Below are positions 43,443 to 52,748 of a stretch of 64,000 nt of DNA, one piece after another (the first letter of the stretch is position 1; each line of letters opens with the position of its first letter). Below the pieces are notes generated by a model that was given only the letters and a program-made list of their open reading frames with translations, had not been told where the DNA came from and made no database searches. The stretch covers positions 496,001-560,000 of the forward strand of contig NZ_NJIH01000003.1 of the NCBI RefSeq assembly GCF_002209565.1. The letters are read 5' to 3'. The translations under genes and the position numbers were made by a program. Origin of the DNA: Candidimonas nitroreducens (lineage in GTDB: Bacteria; Pseudomonadota; Gammaproteobacteria; Burkholderiales; Burkholderiaceae_B).

Positions 43443-43855
43443 GCTGCCTCAGAGGCTTAAGGACTACGCCCAGTAGCCCAAGAATTCACTCGGCGGCCCA
43501 AGGACTCGATGTATTGCGGCGATGGCGGTATTGCGACGATGGTTGGTTCTTGAGGCGCCGGGGCTGCCCTGCGGAGTTCCGATGCTCGGCAGACTCGCCT
43601 GCGCTTCGGACTCCTCCGGGGTCCCCGGCTCGCAGCCGGGCATCCTGATCGGTTGTTATCCCGTTTCTAAACCAAGTTTGGTTTAGAAACGGATTAAAAC
43701 CCGTCGCATGCCGCAGCGTGAGCTGAGGACCCCGGAGGAGTCCGAAGCGCAGCCCGAGTTTGGGCGAGCATCGGAACTCCGCAGGGCAGCCTCAGCGGAT
43801 TAAAAACTGCACCCGGTAGCCAAAGAATTCACTCAGCGGCCAAAGGCCTCGATAC
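43443..43855. repeat. Intergenic element: direct repeats flanking an inverted repeat
   Basis: Imperfect direct repeats of about 70 bases at 43443-43512 and 43785-43855 (shared core AGAATTCACTC-GCGGCC-AAGG) flank the inverted repeat described separately. The whole region between the antiporter and SCO1 genes (43416-43881) has no gene. Confidence 0.8.
43562..43791. repeat. Long inverted repeat with nested hairpins
   Basis: Left arm 43562-43624 and right arm 43727-43791 are near-identical in inverse orientation, differing mainly in a central block of about 12 bases. Inside lie a small hairpin CCCGGCTCGCAGCCGGG (43624-43640) and a perfect palindrome at 43661-43692 (15-base arms starting CCGTTTCTAAACCAA, two-base loop). 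Confidence 0.88.
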
Positions 43856-43881
43856 CGTATAAGCGGCTTCCCGCTTATAGC

Positions 43882-44580
43882 TTATAAAAGCTGCTGGATA
43901 TCCCCGGCGATCATTTTCGCGGTGGCATTGCCGTTCAGCAGTACCCGCGCCTGGCCCTGCTTGTCGATTATGTAGAACGACGAGGAATGATCCATGGCGT
44001 ACTGTTCGGGCGTGGGGCCCGGTGCCTTGGCGTAGTAGGCCCTGAACGACTGCGCCGTCTTGTGCAGCTGTTCCGGTGTGCCGGTCAGCCCCTCGAAGCT
44101 CGGGTCGAACGCCTTCACATAGGCGTTCAGGATCTTGCTGGTGTCGCGCTGGGGGTCGACGGTAATCATGACGACCTGTACCTGCTTGGCTTCGTCTTTC
44201 AGCAGGCCCATGGCCTGGGCCAGCTCGGCCATCGACGTCGGGCATACATCGGGGCAGTGGGTGTAGCCGAAGAACACCACCAGCACCTTGCCCTTGTAGT
44301 CGGCCAGTGTGCGCAGCTTGCCGCTGCCGTCGACCATGGCCAGGCCGCTGCCGATGTCGGTGCCCGAAATATCAGAGCCCTGGAACTTGGGGGCGGCCTT
44401 CTGGCAGCCCGCCAGCAGCGCCAGAGCCGCGCCGCCGGCCATTGCGGCCAGCACCCGGCGCCTGCCGGGCCGGCTGATGCCTGTACACGTGTCTGTGGCG
44501 TGCGGCTGGGCGGGCGCGCCGGTTTTATCGGCGGACAGTCTGTGGCCGATCTGAGCGGGAAGAGGGGTATGGCGGGGCAT
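43882..44580 (-). CDS. SCO1/SenC copper chaperone lipoprotein
   Basis: A 232-residue periplasmic, lipid-anchored protein that delivers copper to the CuA site of cytochrome oxidase subunit II. A lipobox follows a hydrophobic stretch (AAMAGGAALALLAGC). The copper ligands are in YTHCPDVCP and the later His in AMDHSSSFYI. Thioredoxin-fold strands VLVVFFGY and VQVVMITVDPQRDT are clear. I start at the ATG 44580; an in-frame TTG at 44619 is possible. Last gene of the minus-strand cox assembly run. Confidence 0.92.
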   Translation of the reverse strand: MPRHTPLPAQIGHRLSADKTGAPAQPHATDTCTGISRPGRRRVLAAMAGGAALALLAGCQKAAPKFQGSDISGTDIGSGLAMVDGSGKLRTLADYKGKVLVVFFGYTHCPDVCPTSMAELAQAMGLLKDEAKQVQVVMITVDPQRDTSKILNAYVKAFDPSFEGLTGTPEQLHKTAQSFRAYYAKAPGPTPEQYAMDHSSSFYIIDKQGQARVLLNGNATAKMIAGDIQQLL

Positions 44581-44670
44581 GGCGGAATCCGGCGGCGACA
44601 AACAACAATACAGCGGCAAGGCCGGCGGTGCTGCGTGGCGGCGCGTGCTGCCGGCTGGGCGGGGGAAAGA

Positions 44671-45561
44671 CTACAGCAGCGCGACCCAGTGATCCAGCAG
44701 CAGCGCGGCGAACAGCAGCGACAGGTACAGGATCGAATAGCGGAACAGCTTGCGCGCCAGTTCGTCGCTGTAGGCGCGATAAAGCTGCCAGGCATAGCGC
44801 ACGAACAGGCCGCTGAGAACCACGGCGGCCGCCAGGTAGGCGAAGCCGCTCATGCGGATGACGAAGGGCAGCATGCTGGCCGAGAACAGCACGATGCTGT
44901 AGAGCAGCACGTGCAGCTGGGTGAACTTTTTGCCGTGGGTGACGGGCAGCATGGGCAGCCCCGACTTGATGTAGTCGTGGTTGCGGTACAGGGCCAGCGC
45001 CCAGAAGTGCGGCGGCGTCCATATGAAGATGATCAGCACCAGCACCCAGGCCTCGGCCGGCACGGCGTTGGCCACCGCGGCCCAGCCCAGGGCCGGCGGC
45101 ATGGCGCCCGACAGCCCGCCTATGACGATGTTCTGCGGTGTAAGTGGCTTGAGCAGCGCGGTATAGATGAGAGCGTAGCCGACGAAGGTGGCGAAGGTCA
45201 GCCACATGGTCAGCGGATTGACCAGGTTGTACAGCACCACCATGCCCAGGCCGCCCAGCACGCCCGAAAATGCCAGCACCTGCGTGTTGGAAATGGTGCC
45301 GCGGGCCGTGGCGCGCCTTGCGGTGCGCAGCATGCGGGCGTCGACTTCGCGTTCAATTAGGCAGTTGATGGAAAAGGCGGCGGCCGCCAGCAGCCAGATG
45401 CCCAGGGTTGCCGCCACTACCTTGAGCATGGGCGGCAGGCCCGGCGAGGCCAGGAACATGCCGATGACGGCACAGAAAACGGCAAGCTGCGAGACGCGTG
45501 GCTTGGTCAGTACCAGGTATTGGCGCCAGAGGCTGGGTTGGGCGGCGGTAGCGGTGATCAT
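44671..45561 (-). CDS. ctaB: Haem O synthase (protohaem IX farnesyltransferase)
   Basis: A 296-residue UbiA-family prenyltransferase with about nine membrane helices that adds the farnesyl tail to haem B. The first Asp-rich prenyl-diphosphate motif appears as [19 protein letters not shown] and the second region as [18 protein letters not shown]. It begins [20 protein letters not shown], typical of the family. Its start overlaps the ctaA stop by four bases, so haem O and haem A synthesis are coupled. Confidence 0.95.
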   Translation of the reverse strand: MITATAAQPSLWRQYLVLTKPRVSQLAVFCAVIGMFLASPGLPPMLKVVAATLGIWLLAAAAFSINCLIEREVDARMLRTARRATARGTISNTQVLAFSGVLGGLGMVVLYNLVNPLTMWLTFATFVGYALIYTALLKPLTPQNIVIGGLSGAMPPALGWAAVANAVPAEAWVLVLIIFIWTPPHFWALALYRNHDYIKSGLPMLPVTHGKKFTQLHVLLYSIVLFSASMLPFVIRMSGFAYLAAAVVLSGLFVRYAWQLYRAYSDELARKLFRYSILYLSLLFAALLLDHWVALL

Positions 45562-46571
45562 TCCGGTATTTTAGACCTTCCGGCGCGCGACAGCCGCACC
45601 AATAATGTGACACTGGCCAGAACCAGGCCCGCGGCGCCGCCGTTGTGCAGCACCGCGATCAGCAGCGGCCATTGCAGGAAGATGGTGGCCAGCCCGGTGA
45701 ACAGCTGGCAGGCCAGCAGCGCCAGCAGCAGCTTGGCCGGGCCGCGCAGCCCCGGCTCGCGGCGCATTTTCCAGCCCAGCGTGCCCAGGTAGACGAAGAC
45801 GATGAAGGCGAAATTGCGGTGCGTCCAGTGTATGGCGGTCAGCGCGTACTGGGAAATAATGGCGCCCGAGGGCAACTGGCCCAGGGCGCGCACCAGCGAG
45901 TAGCCGTCGCGGAAGTCCATGCGCGGCAGCCATTGCCCGTGGCAGGTGGGGAAGTCCATGCAGGCCAGGGCCGCGTAATTGGTGCTGACCCAGCCCCCCA
46001 GCGCGATCTGCGTGGCCAGCAGCAGGAAGCCGAAAACCATCCAGGGCAGCCAGGCGCGGGCCGCGGCGGCAATCGGCAGGTGGCCGCGCTCGCGCGCCGC
46101 CAGCCAGGTCATCAGTGCCAGCAGGCTCATGCCCAGCAGCAGGTGGCTGGTGACCACGATGGGCATCAGGCGGTGCGTCACCGTCCAGGCGCCGAAGGCC
46201 CCCTGCACGCACACCAGCAGCAGCGTCGCCGTGGCCAGGCGCGGCGTCTGCCCCAGCCGGGCGCGGTAGCGCCATGCCATGTACACGATCGCGATGATCA
46301 TCATGCCCAGGATCGAACCCGCGTAGCGGTGGATCATCTCGACCCAGGCCTTGAAGAAGCTTACCGCCCCGTAGGGCATGGCCTGCAGCGCGTTCTCGAT
46401 GTGCCGGCTGGCCTGCAGCGGCGTGATCTGGCCATAGCAGCCGGGCCAGTCGGGGCAGCCCAGGCCCGAATCGGTCAGGCGCACGAAAGCGCCGAACATG
46501 ATCAGATCCAGCGTAAGGAACCAGGTGGTGAAGACCAGCTTGCGGTATCTGGCGTGGATGCGGTCGTACAT
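45558..46571 (-). CDS. ctaA: Haem A synthase (COX15/CtaA)
   Basis: A 337-residue inner-membrane enzyme that oxidises haem O to haem A. It has eight hydrophobic segments and the conserved haem-ligand histidines in [33 protein letters not shown] and [12 protein letters not shown]. The G-x-W-V-x-S/T-N block ([21 protein letters not shown]) contains the paired cysteines. It begins one base after the preceding SCO-like gene. Confidence 0.95.
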   Translation of the reverse strand: MYDRIHARYRKLVFTTWFLTLDLIMFGAFVRLTDSGLGCPDWPGCYGQITPLQASRHIENALQAMPYGAVSFFKAWVEMIHRYAGSILGMMIIAIVYMAWRYRARLGQTPRLATATLLLVCVQGAFGAWTVTHRLMPIVVTSHLLLGMSLLALMTWLAARERGHLPIAAAARAWLPWMVFGFLLLATQIALGGWVSTNYAALACMDFPTCHGQWLPRMDFRDGYSLVRALGQLPSGAIISQYALTAIHWTHRNFAFIVFVYLGTLGWKMRREPGLRGPAKLLLALLACQLFTGLATIFLQWPLLIAVLHNGGAAGLVLASVTLLVRLSRAGRSKIPE

Positions 46572-46572
46572 A

Positions 46573-47226
46573 TCAGCCGATGCGCGAGTTGGCCAGCAGC
46601 TTCTTGATGTCGGATCGCACCTTCAGCGGATCGGCATTGGCGGGGAACTGCATCATCAGGTTGCTCAGCGGGTCGATGATCCACATCGGGTCGGCCAGTG
46701 TGGCGGCCGGGATGGTGGCCTTGGGCGCCAGGTAGGCGGCCAGCTTGGCGGGGTCGACGCGCACCATGATGGTGCCCTTGTAGGCGGTCAGGATCTGTTC
46801 CGAGACCGGCTTGTCGTCGGTAATGAACCAGACGCGCGTCAGCCGGTTGACTTCTTTGCCCTGGCTGGCGTGGGCATTGCGCAGCACGAACAGCTTCTTG
46901 ACGCAGGATTCGGGGCAGGCGCCGCTGTCGGCACTGAGCAGCACCCATTTGCCGTGCAGGCTGCGCAGATCGAACGGCTTGCCGTCCAGGGTGCGCAGAT
47001 CCAGCGCGGCGGGCTCGGGCACCGGGCGTTGCGGCTGTACCAGCGCGCCGTAGTTGTTTTCCGCCACGGGGCGCAGCCCCAGCGACGGCACATAGTAGGC
47101 CAGCAGGGCGAAGACCACCGGGGCGAGGCTGACGAGCAGCACGAGCACCAGGGGCGTGATGGAGCGGGGTTTGGCAGGCTTGTTTGGCATGAGGCTGATA
47201 GAGCTGGAGCTGGACGGACTGGACAC
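46573..47226 (-). CDS. SCO-like membrane-anchored assembly protein
   Basis: A 217-residue protein with one N-terminal membrane helix (LVLVLLVSLAPVVFALLAYYV) and a thioredoxin-like periplasmic domain. The would-be copper or redox site is SGACPESCVKK (C-x3-C, as in SCO). The conserved His of true SCO proteins is not obvious, so it may be a thiol oxidoreductase for CuA maturation rather than a copper carrier. The GTG at 47226 has a GAGGA site five bases upstream and is preferred to the ATG at 47190. It sits between SURF1 and ctaA. Confidence 0.82.
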   Translation of the reverse strand: MSSPSSSSSISLMPNKPAKPRSITPLVLVLLVSLAPVVFALLAYYVPSLGLRPVAENNYGALVQPQRPVPEPAALDLRTLDGKPFDLRSLHGKWVLLSADSGACPESCVKKLFVLRNAHASQGKEVNRLTRVWFITDDKPVSEQILTAYKGTIMVRVDPAKLAAYLAPKATIPAATLADPMWIIDPLSNLMMQFPANADPLKVRSDIKKLLANSRIG

Positions 47227-47251
47227 GGATTCCTCGAGGGTGGGTGGGCCT

Positions 47252-48052
47252 TCAGGGGCGCTTGCCGGGCTGGGCGCCCGCGCGGCGGCGCAGGGCGCGC
47301 CCCAGCGTCACCAGCCACGCGATGGCGGCGATGGCGGCGAAACTGAACCACTGCATGGCGTAGCTGATGTTCTGGTTGGCGTCTTGCGAGGGGCGGGGCC
47401 ACTCGCGGCCGAAGCCGCTGCCGTCGTCGCTGGTCTGCTCGATGACGACCGGCAGCAATTTTAAGCCACTGGCCCGGCCATAGGCGGCCAGGTCGATATT
47501 CTGTACTTCCGGCGGGTGCGCTTGCCCGGGCACGGGCAGCCGCGCCGGCATCTTGCCGGCATGGCGGTGTTCCAGCGACCACAGCTCGAACAGGCGCGGC
47601 ACCTGGTTGGTCATGGTGCCTTGTAGCGTTACAGTATCGGTAGGGGCCGGTATGGCTTGCAGCCGGGCCCCGGGGCCCAGCGGGCTGGGTATCCAGCCGC
47701 GCAGCACCAGCACGGCGCTATGCGTGGCCGCTTCCAGCAGCAGCGGCGTGGCCACCCACAGCCCTGGCCGGCCCTTGAAGCTGCGGTTTTCCACCAATAC
47801 CGTGGCGCCGTTCACCCAGGTGCCCGAGGCCTGGGCCTGACGCCATTTGATGAATTCCGCGGGCGGTGTGCCGGCCCGCAGCTGCAGCGGCGCCCTGCGG
47901 CTGGCTGCGTTGATGGCCTGGCTGATGGCGCGGCGCTCGTCGGCGCGCTGCAATTGCCAGCGCCCGGCCATCGCACACACGGCCAGCAAAACCGCCAGCA
48001 CGACCAGAGTGGCCAGTGTGCGTTTGGGGGCAATGCTTGATCGTGCTGTCAT
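47252..48052 (-). CDS. SURF1-family oxidase assembly protein
   Basis: A 266-residue protein with two membrane helices at its ends (TLATLVVLAVLLAVCAMAGRWQL and YAMQWFSFAAIAAIAWLVTLG) and a periplasmic domain between them. The family signature GRWQLQRADERRAI, GTWVNGATVLVENRSFKGRPGLWV, VLVLRGWIPS and the C-terminal SYAMQWFSFA are all present. SURF1 helps insert haem A into subunit I. It is divergent from the DUF2909 gene, 34 bases away. Confidence 0.93.
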   Translation of the reverse strand: MTARSSIAPKRTLATLVVLAVLLAVCAMAGRWQLQRADERRAISQAINAASRRAPLQLRAGTPPAEFIKWRQAQASGTWVNGATVLVENRSFKGRPGLWVATPLLLEAATHSAVLVLRGWIPSPLGPGARLQAIPAPTDTVTLQGTMTNQVPRLFELWSLEHRHAGKMPARLPVPGQAHPPEVQNIDLAAYGRASGLKLLPVVIEQTSDDGSGFGREWPRPSQDANQNISYAMQWFSFAAIAAIAWLVTLGRALRRRAGAQPGKRP

Positions 48053-48086
48053 GTCTGCAATAATTCCAGTTTTACTGGAGGCTGTT

Positions 48087-48293
48087 ATGCGCTATGTAGT
48101 AATCCTGGCATTTCTGGGGATCCTGGGAAGCCTGGCCTCCGCCCTGTACTACCTGATGCGCGACAAGGGCGGCACCAACCGCACGGTAAATGCCCTGACA
48201 GTGCGCATCGGCCTGTCGATAGCCTTGTTCCTGTTCGTGCTGTTCGCCCATCATATGGGCTGGATACAAAGCACTGGCCTGCCCGCGCGCTAG
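48087..48293 (+). CDS. DUF2909 twin-transmembrane protein
   Basis: A 68-residue protein with two hydrophobic helices (VVILAFLGILGSLASALYYLM and IGLSIALFLFVLFAHHMGWI) separated by a short charged loop (RDKGGTNRTVNALTVR). This small family is regularly found among aa3-oxidase genes of Burkholderiales. The ATG at 48087 is favoured by an upstream GGAG (48077-48080); longer frames overlap SURF1 on the other strand. It is the only plus-strand gene in the cox cluster. Confidence 0.85.
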   Translation: MRYVVILAFLGILGSLASALYYLMRDKGGTNRTVNALTVRIGLSIALFLFVLFAHHMGWIQSTGLPAR

Positions 48294-48432
48294 CTTCAGG
48301 GTTGCCCCGTCGGCTTGGCCCAGGGCGTGCCCGCCGATCTGCGGCCAGGCGCCGGCATGAAATAAGCGTTTGGCGGGGGCCTTTGGTCATGCCCCTGATG
48401 CCGGCGCGCGACGCAATCGGCGCGCTTTTCGG

Positions 48433-48457
48433 AAAAAAGGCTGGCGGAGCCAGCCTT
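48433..48457 (-). terminator. Intrinsic terminator of the ctaC-ctaE run
   Basis: On the minus strand, AAGGCTGGC, loop TCC, GCCAGCCTT followed by a T run. Perfect 9-bp stem, 86 bases after the ctaE stop. Confidence 0.88.
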
Positions 48458-48542
48458 GAGGTATTGCCGTGTATTGCTTCCGGTACTGCGGTGTATTGCT
48501 TCCGCCCCGTGGGGCCGGGCCGCGCGAGGCGGCCCGCAGCGT

Positions 48543-49421
48543 TCAGAACCAGTATACGAACAGGTACAGGCCGAGCCAGACCACGTCCACGAAGTGCCAG
48601 TACCAGGCCGCCCCTTCGAAGCCGAAGTGGTGATTGGGCGTGAAATGGCCCCGGATCAGCCGCAGCATGATGATGGTGAGCATGGTGGCGCCGAGAATCA
48701 CGTGGAAGCCATGGAAGCCCGTCAGCATGAAGAACAGCGAACCGAAAATGCCCGAATCGAAGCGCAGGTTCAATTCGGTGTAGGCATGGTGGTATTCGTG
48801 CGCCTGACAGGCAACGAACGAGAAGCCCAGGATCACCGTGACCAGCATCCAGAAGATGGCCTTGCTGCGATGGTCGGCGCGCAGGGCGTGGTGGGCGATG
48901 GTCAGGGTCAGGCCCGAGCTCAGCAGCAGCGCGGTATTGATCGTGGGCAGCCAGAAGGGGCCTACGGTCTCGAACGGGGTGATGATGCCCGCGGGGCCGA
49001 AGTTGGGCCAGGTGCCGGTGAAGTGCGGCCACAGCAAGGTCGTGGTGTCGAGGTTGCTGAGCCAGGGCGTGGTCACTTCGCGCGCATACCACAGCGAGCC
49101 GAAGAAGGCGGCGAAGAACATGACTTCAGAGAAGATGAACCAGGCCATGCTCCAGCGGTACGAGTGGTCGACTCGCTGGCTGTTCAGGCCGCCTTCGGAT
49201 TCGTGGATGGCATCGCCGAACCAGCGGAACAGCACGAAGAAAAGGCTGAGCAAGCCGATGACGAACACGTAGACACCGGGGCTGTAGCTGTTGATCCAGA
49301 GCGCGGCGCCAAGCAGAACCAGAAATAGGCTGACGGCGCCGCGGATCGGGTGCATTGAATCCGGCGGCACGTAGTAGTAGGGTGCCGTTGCGCCTTGGGT
49401 GGCCGAGTGGCTTGCACTCAT
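48543..49421 (-). CDS. ctaE: Cytochrome c oxidase subunit III
   Basis: A 292-residue subunit of the aa3 terminal oxidase with seven membrane helices. Landmarks are WSMAWFIFSEVMFFAAFFGSLWYAR, PWLSN, LLSSGLTLTIAHHAL, ACQAHEYHHAY, LTGFHGFHVILG and the final AAWYWHFVDVVWLGLY. The ATG at 49421 has a GGAGA site; the frame to 49439 adds six residues with no such site. It ends the ctaC-ctaD-ctaE order. Confidence 0.96.
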   Translation of the reverse strand: MSASHSATQGATAPYYYVPPDSMHPIRGAVSLFLVLLGAALWINSYSPGVYVFVIGLLSLFFVLFRWFGDAIHESEGGLNSQRVDHSYRWSMAWFIFSEVMFFAAFFGSLWYAREVTTPWLSNLDTTTLLWPHFTGTWPNFGPAGIITPFETVGPFWLPTINTALLLSSGLTLTIAHHALRADHRSKAIFWMLVTVILGFSFVACQAHEYHHAYTELNLRFDSGIFGSLFFMLTGFHGFHVILGATMLTIIMLRLIRGHFTPNHHFGFEGAAWYWHFVDVVWLGLYLFVYWF

Positions 49422-49479
49422 GGTGTTCTCCTGATGCAAATATACGAAACTGAAGTAGTTGTAATTCGGGCCATGGGGT

Positions 49480-49707
49480 TCAGCCCACGGCGCTGGAAAC
49501 GGCCAGGTGGGCGACCCACACCAGCAACAGCACGAAGATGATCGCCGCTATGATGCCGCCGATGATAACGTGGCTGGCGTTGAGCTTGGCGATGTCTTCG
49601 GCGTAGCCTTTGCCCTTGCGTACACCAAAAAACGCCCAGCTTATGGCTTTTATGGTCTGCAGGAGGTTCAGCTTGCGCTGGGAAGGGTCGGGGGTCTCGT
49701 CGGCCAT
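49480..49707 (-). CDS. DUF2970 membrane protein
   Basis: A 75-residue protein: a basic N-terminus (TIKAISWAFFGVRKGKGYAEDIAKLN, the family signature) and one membrane helix (VIIGGIIAAIIFVLLLVWVAHLAV). Small DUF2970 proteins accompany cox genes in betaproteobacteria; their role is unknown but presumed in oxidase assembly. It lies nine bases after the small assembly gene, where ctaG is usually found. Confidence 0.88.
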   Translation of the reverse strand: MADETPDPSQRKLNLLQTIKAISWAFFGVRKGKGYAEDIAKLNASHVIIGGIIAAIIFVLLLVWVAHLAVSSAVG

Positions 49708-49716
49708 TCTGAAGCG

Positions 49717-49830
49717 TTAGCTGACCATCATGAGGCCGCCGCGGTAGAAGCACCAGGCGAATATCGCTATGGCAATGATGGCGAGTATCAACCCGGTTCT
49801 ACGGCTGCGGCGGCGTTGTTCAGGTGTCAT
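49717..49830 (-). CDS. Cytochrome oxidase small assembly protein
   Basis: A 37-residue protein: MTPEQRRRSRRTGLILAIIA followed by IAIFAWCFYRGGLMMVS. A basic N-terminus and one membrane helix fit the tiny protein commonly found directly after ctaD in Burkholderiales. It begins 25 bases after the ctaD stop. Confidence 0.8.
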   Translation of the reverse strand: MTPEQRRRSRRTGLILAIIAIAIFAWCFYRGGLMMVS

Positions 49831-49855
49831 TACTGCAAATCGGTGAGGCTGGTGG

Positions 49856-51493
49856 TTACTCGGTTACTGCCACGCCGTCGGCGTTCCACTTGACGTGCGG
49901 GGGATTGACGAAGGTGTGGAAAGGCGCCGGCGAAGGAACAGTCCATTCCAGGGCGGTGGCACCTTCCCAGGGCCTGGCGGGTGCAGCTTCGCCACGGCCC
50001 GACCAAGCCTTGAGCACGACATACAGAAGGATCAGTTGCGACAGGCCGAACCAGAAGGCGCCGATAGTGGCGATCTGGTGGAAGTCGGTGAACTGGGCCG
50101 GGTAGTCGGCATAGCGGCGCGGCATGCCGGCCAGCCCCAGGAAGTGCATGGGAAAGAACGCCAGGTTGAACGACAGCATGGAAGACCAGAAGTGCAGCTT
50201 GCCGAGCTTTTCGTCGTACATGCGGCCGGTCCATTTCGGGATCCAGTAATAAACGCCGGCGAACATGGCGAACAGCGAGCCGGCCACCATGACGTAGTGG
50301 AAGTGAGCCACTACGTAATAGGTGTCCTGCAGGTCGATGTCGATGGGAGCCAGGGCCAGGATCAGGCCGGTGAAACCGCCGATGACGAACACGAAGATGA
50401 AGCCTATTGCGAACAGCATGGGGGTTTCGAAGGTCATGGAACCGCGCCACATGGTGGCCGTCCAGTTGAACACCTTCACGCCGGTCGGGATCGAGATCAG
50501 CATGGTGGCGTACATGAAGTACAACTGGGCGGTGACGGGCATGCCGGTGGTGAACATGTGGTGCGCCCACACCAGGAACGACAGAATCGCGATGGAAGCG
50601 GTGGCATACACCATCGAGGCATAGCCGAACAGCGGCTTGCGGGCAAAGGCCGGGATCACTTCGGAGATGATGCCGAAGGCCGGCAGAATCATGATGTAGA
50701 CCTCGGGGTGGCCGAAGAACCAAAACACGTGCTGGAACAGCACCGGGTCGCCGCCGCCGGCTGCATTGAAGAAGGTGGTGCCGAAGTGGCGGTCGGTCAG
50801 AATCATGGTAACCGCGGCGGCCAGCACAGGCATCACGGCCAGCAGCAGGTAGGCAGTGATCAGCCAGGTCCAGCAGAACAGCGGCATCTTCATCAGCGTC
50901 ATGCCGGGGGCGCGCAAGTTCAGGATGGTGACGATGATGTTGATGGCGCCCATGATGGACGAGGCGCCCATGATGTGCACGGCGAAGATCGTGAAGTCCA
51001 TGCCCGGGCCCATTTGCAGCGACAGCGGCGCGTACATGGTCCAACCCGCGGCGTTGGCGCCGCCGGGCACGAAGAAGGAGATCGTCATCAGCGTGGCGGC
51101 CACCGGCAGCAGCCAGAAGCTGAAGTTGTTCATGCGCGCGAACGCCATGTCGGAGGCGCCGATCTGCAGCGGAATCATCCAGTTGCCGAAGCCCACGAAC
51201 GCCGGCATGATGGCGCCGAAGATCATGATCAGGCCATGCATGGAGGTGAACTGGTTGAACAACTGGGGCTGGAAGAACTGCAGGCCCGGGTCGAAAAGCT
51301 CGGTGCGCAGCAGCAGCGCCAGCGTGCCGCCTTCCAGCAGCATGCAGAACGAGAAGATGAGATACATCGTCCCGATATCTTTGTGATTCGTGGCGAATAG
51401 CCAGCGGCGCCAGCCGTGCGGCATGGCATGAGCATGATCGTGGTCTTCGTGACCGTGACTTGCTGGTATGTGGTCGGCAGTGATGCTGCTCAT
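49856..51493 (-). CDS. ctaD: Cytochrome c oxidase subunit I
   Basis: A 545-residue catalytic subunit with twelve membrane helices that holds haem a, haem a3 and CuB. Seen are TSMHGLIMIFGAIMP (haem a His), the CuB site FWFFGHPEVYIMILPAFGIIS with the covalently linked His-Tyr pair, VWAHHMFTTGM (two CuB His), and the haem ligands in TYYVVAHFHYVM. The K- and D-channel residues are in the expected blocks (GFGNWMIPL, TMLISIPTGVKVFNW). A strong GGAAGGAG site precedes the ATG at 51493. Confidence 0.98.
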   Translation of the reverse strand: MSSITADHIPASHGHEDHDHAHAMPHGWRRWLFATNHKDIGTMYLIFSFCMLLEGGTLALLLRTELFDPGLQFFQPQLFNQFTSMHGLIMIFGAIMPAFVGFGNWMIPLQIGASDMAFARMNNFSFWLLPVAATLMTISFFVPGGANAAGWTMYAPLSLQMGPGMDFTIFAVHIMGASSIMGAINIIVTILNLRAPGMTLMKMPLFCWTWLITAYLLLAVMPVLAAAVTMILTDRHFGTTFFNAAGGGDPVLFQHVFWFFGHPEVYIMILPAFGIISEVIPAFARKPLFGYASMVYATASIAILSFLVWAHHMFTTGMPVTAQLYFMYATMLISIPTGVKVFNWTATMWRGSMTFETPMLFAIGFIFVFVIGGFTGLILALAPIDIDLQDTYYVVAHFHYVMVAGSLFAMFAGVYYWIPKWTGRMYDEKLGKLHFWSSMLSFNLAFFPMHFLGLAGMPRRYADYPAQFTDFHQIATIGAFWFGLSQLILLYVVLKAWSGRGEAAPARPWEGATALEWTVPSPAPFHTFVNPPHVKWNADGVAVTE

Positions 51494-51587
51494 GGTGAAC
51501 TCCTTCCTACTCGACCAGGACGCCGAATTGCGGCCGCCCTGGGAAAAAACGTACGATTGATTGTACCCGTGGCTGGCGTGTGCCGGC

Positions 51588-52748
51588 CTAGCGCAAGGCC
51601 TTCACATCAGACGGTTGTACCACCGGATCCGGGCCCTTGCCAGCATTACCCCACGCATTGCGTGTGTATGTAATGGCTGCAGCGATCTCGACGTCGTTCA
51701 GTTGATTGCGCCAGGCCTGCATCGCGGTGCCGGGGTGTCCGTTGAGCACCGTGAGGATTTGGCCCTTCATGGGAGCCAGCACGAATTTCTTGTCGCCGTC
51801 CAGGGCGGGGAAGGTGCCCGGGATGCCCTTGCCGTTGGCCTGGTGGCAGGCCACGCAATTGGCGCCAAAAACTTCTTTGCCGCGGGCGACCAGTTCGTCT
51901 TTGGTCCACTTCTTGTTGGGATCGTCGGCGGCGCTGGCCAGGGCTTTCTTCTGGTCGGCAGCCCATTTTTCGTAGTCTTGCTCGGAAACCACCTTGACGG
52001 CGATCGGCATGAAGGCGTGGTTCTTGCCACAGAGTTCATAGCACTGGCCGCGGTAGGTGCCGATTTTGTCGGCGCGGAACCATGTATCGCGCAGGAAGCC
52101 GGGGATGGCATCCTGCTTCACGCCGAACTCGGGCACGCCCCACGAGTGGATGACGTCGGCCGCCGTGAGGATGACGCGTATCTTTTTGTTGACCGGCACC
52201 ACCATGGGCTTGTCGACCTCCATCAGGTAGAGATCGTCTTTCGGAGCCTTGCCTTGGATCTGCTCGACGGGAGTCTTGAGGTTCGACAGGAACTGTACGC
52301 CGGCGGCCGGGCCGTCGAGGTAGTCGTAGCCCCATTTCCATTGGTAGCCCGTGACCTTGACGGTGAGGTCGGGGCTGGAGGTGTCCTTCATGGCCACGAC
52401 CGTGCGGGTGGCGGGCAGCGCCATGCCGATGACGATGAGGAAGGGCACTACCGTCCAGGCGACTTCGATGGTGGTGCTTTCGTGGAACTTGGATGCGACC
52501 ACGCCGCGCGACTTGCGGTGGTAGATGATGGAATACAACATCGTGCCGAACACGCCGATGAAGATGATCGTACAGATGATCAACATCATCCAGTGCAGCC
52601 ACATGATGTCGTGGGAGATTTCCGTGACCCCGTTGTGGAGATTGAGCTGATTGACCCTGGGGCCGCCGGGCATGTCCTTGACTTCTGCACTGGCAACGCC
52701 CGCAAGCAGCAATGCGCCGGCACCCAGTAACCCTCTCAACTTCTTCAT
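51588..52748 (-). CDS. ctaC: Cytochrome c oxidase subunit II with fused cytochrome c
   Basis: A 386-residue periplasmic-facing subunit. After a signal peptide (LLGAGALLLAGVASA) come two membrane helices, the cupredoxin domain with the CuA ligands (DVIHSWGVPEFGVK and RGQCYELCGKNHAFMPI), and a C-terminal cytochrome c domain with the haem site CVACH and an axial Met in the last third. The fused haem domain marks a caa3-like arrangement, with electrons entering through the protein's own cytochrome c. It heads the cox operon, 94 bases before ctaD. Confidence 0.97.
   Translation of the reverse strand: MKKLRGLLGAGALLLAGVASAEVKDMPGGPRVNQLNLHNGVTEISHDIMWLHWMMLIICTIIFIGVFGTMLYSIIYHRKSRGVVASKFHESTTIEVAWTVVPFLIVIGMALPATRTVVAMKDTSSPDLTVKVTGYQWKWGYDYLDGPAAGVQFLSNLKTPVEQIQGKAPKDDLYLMEVDKPMVVPVNKKIRVILTAADVIHSWGVPEFGVKQDAIPGFLRDTWFRADKIGTYRGQCYELCGKNHAFMPIAVKVVSEQDYEKWAADQKKALASAADDPNKKWTKDELVARGKEVFGANCVACHQANGKGIPGTFPALDGDKKFVLAPMKGQILTVLNGHPGTAMQAWRNQLNDVEIAAAITYTRNAWGNAGKGPDPVVQPSDVKALR

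Noticed and set aside
49895-51400. 501-codon frame antisense to ctaD
   Set aside because: Low-complexity Gly/His/Glu/Arg protein without any domain, lying over the oxidase subunit I gene.
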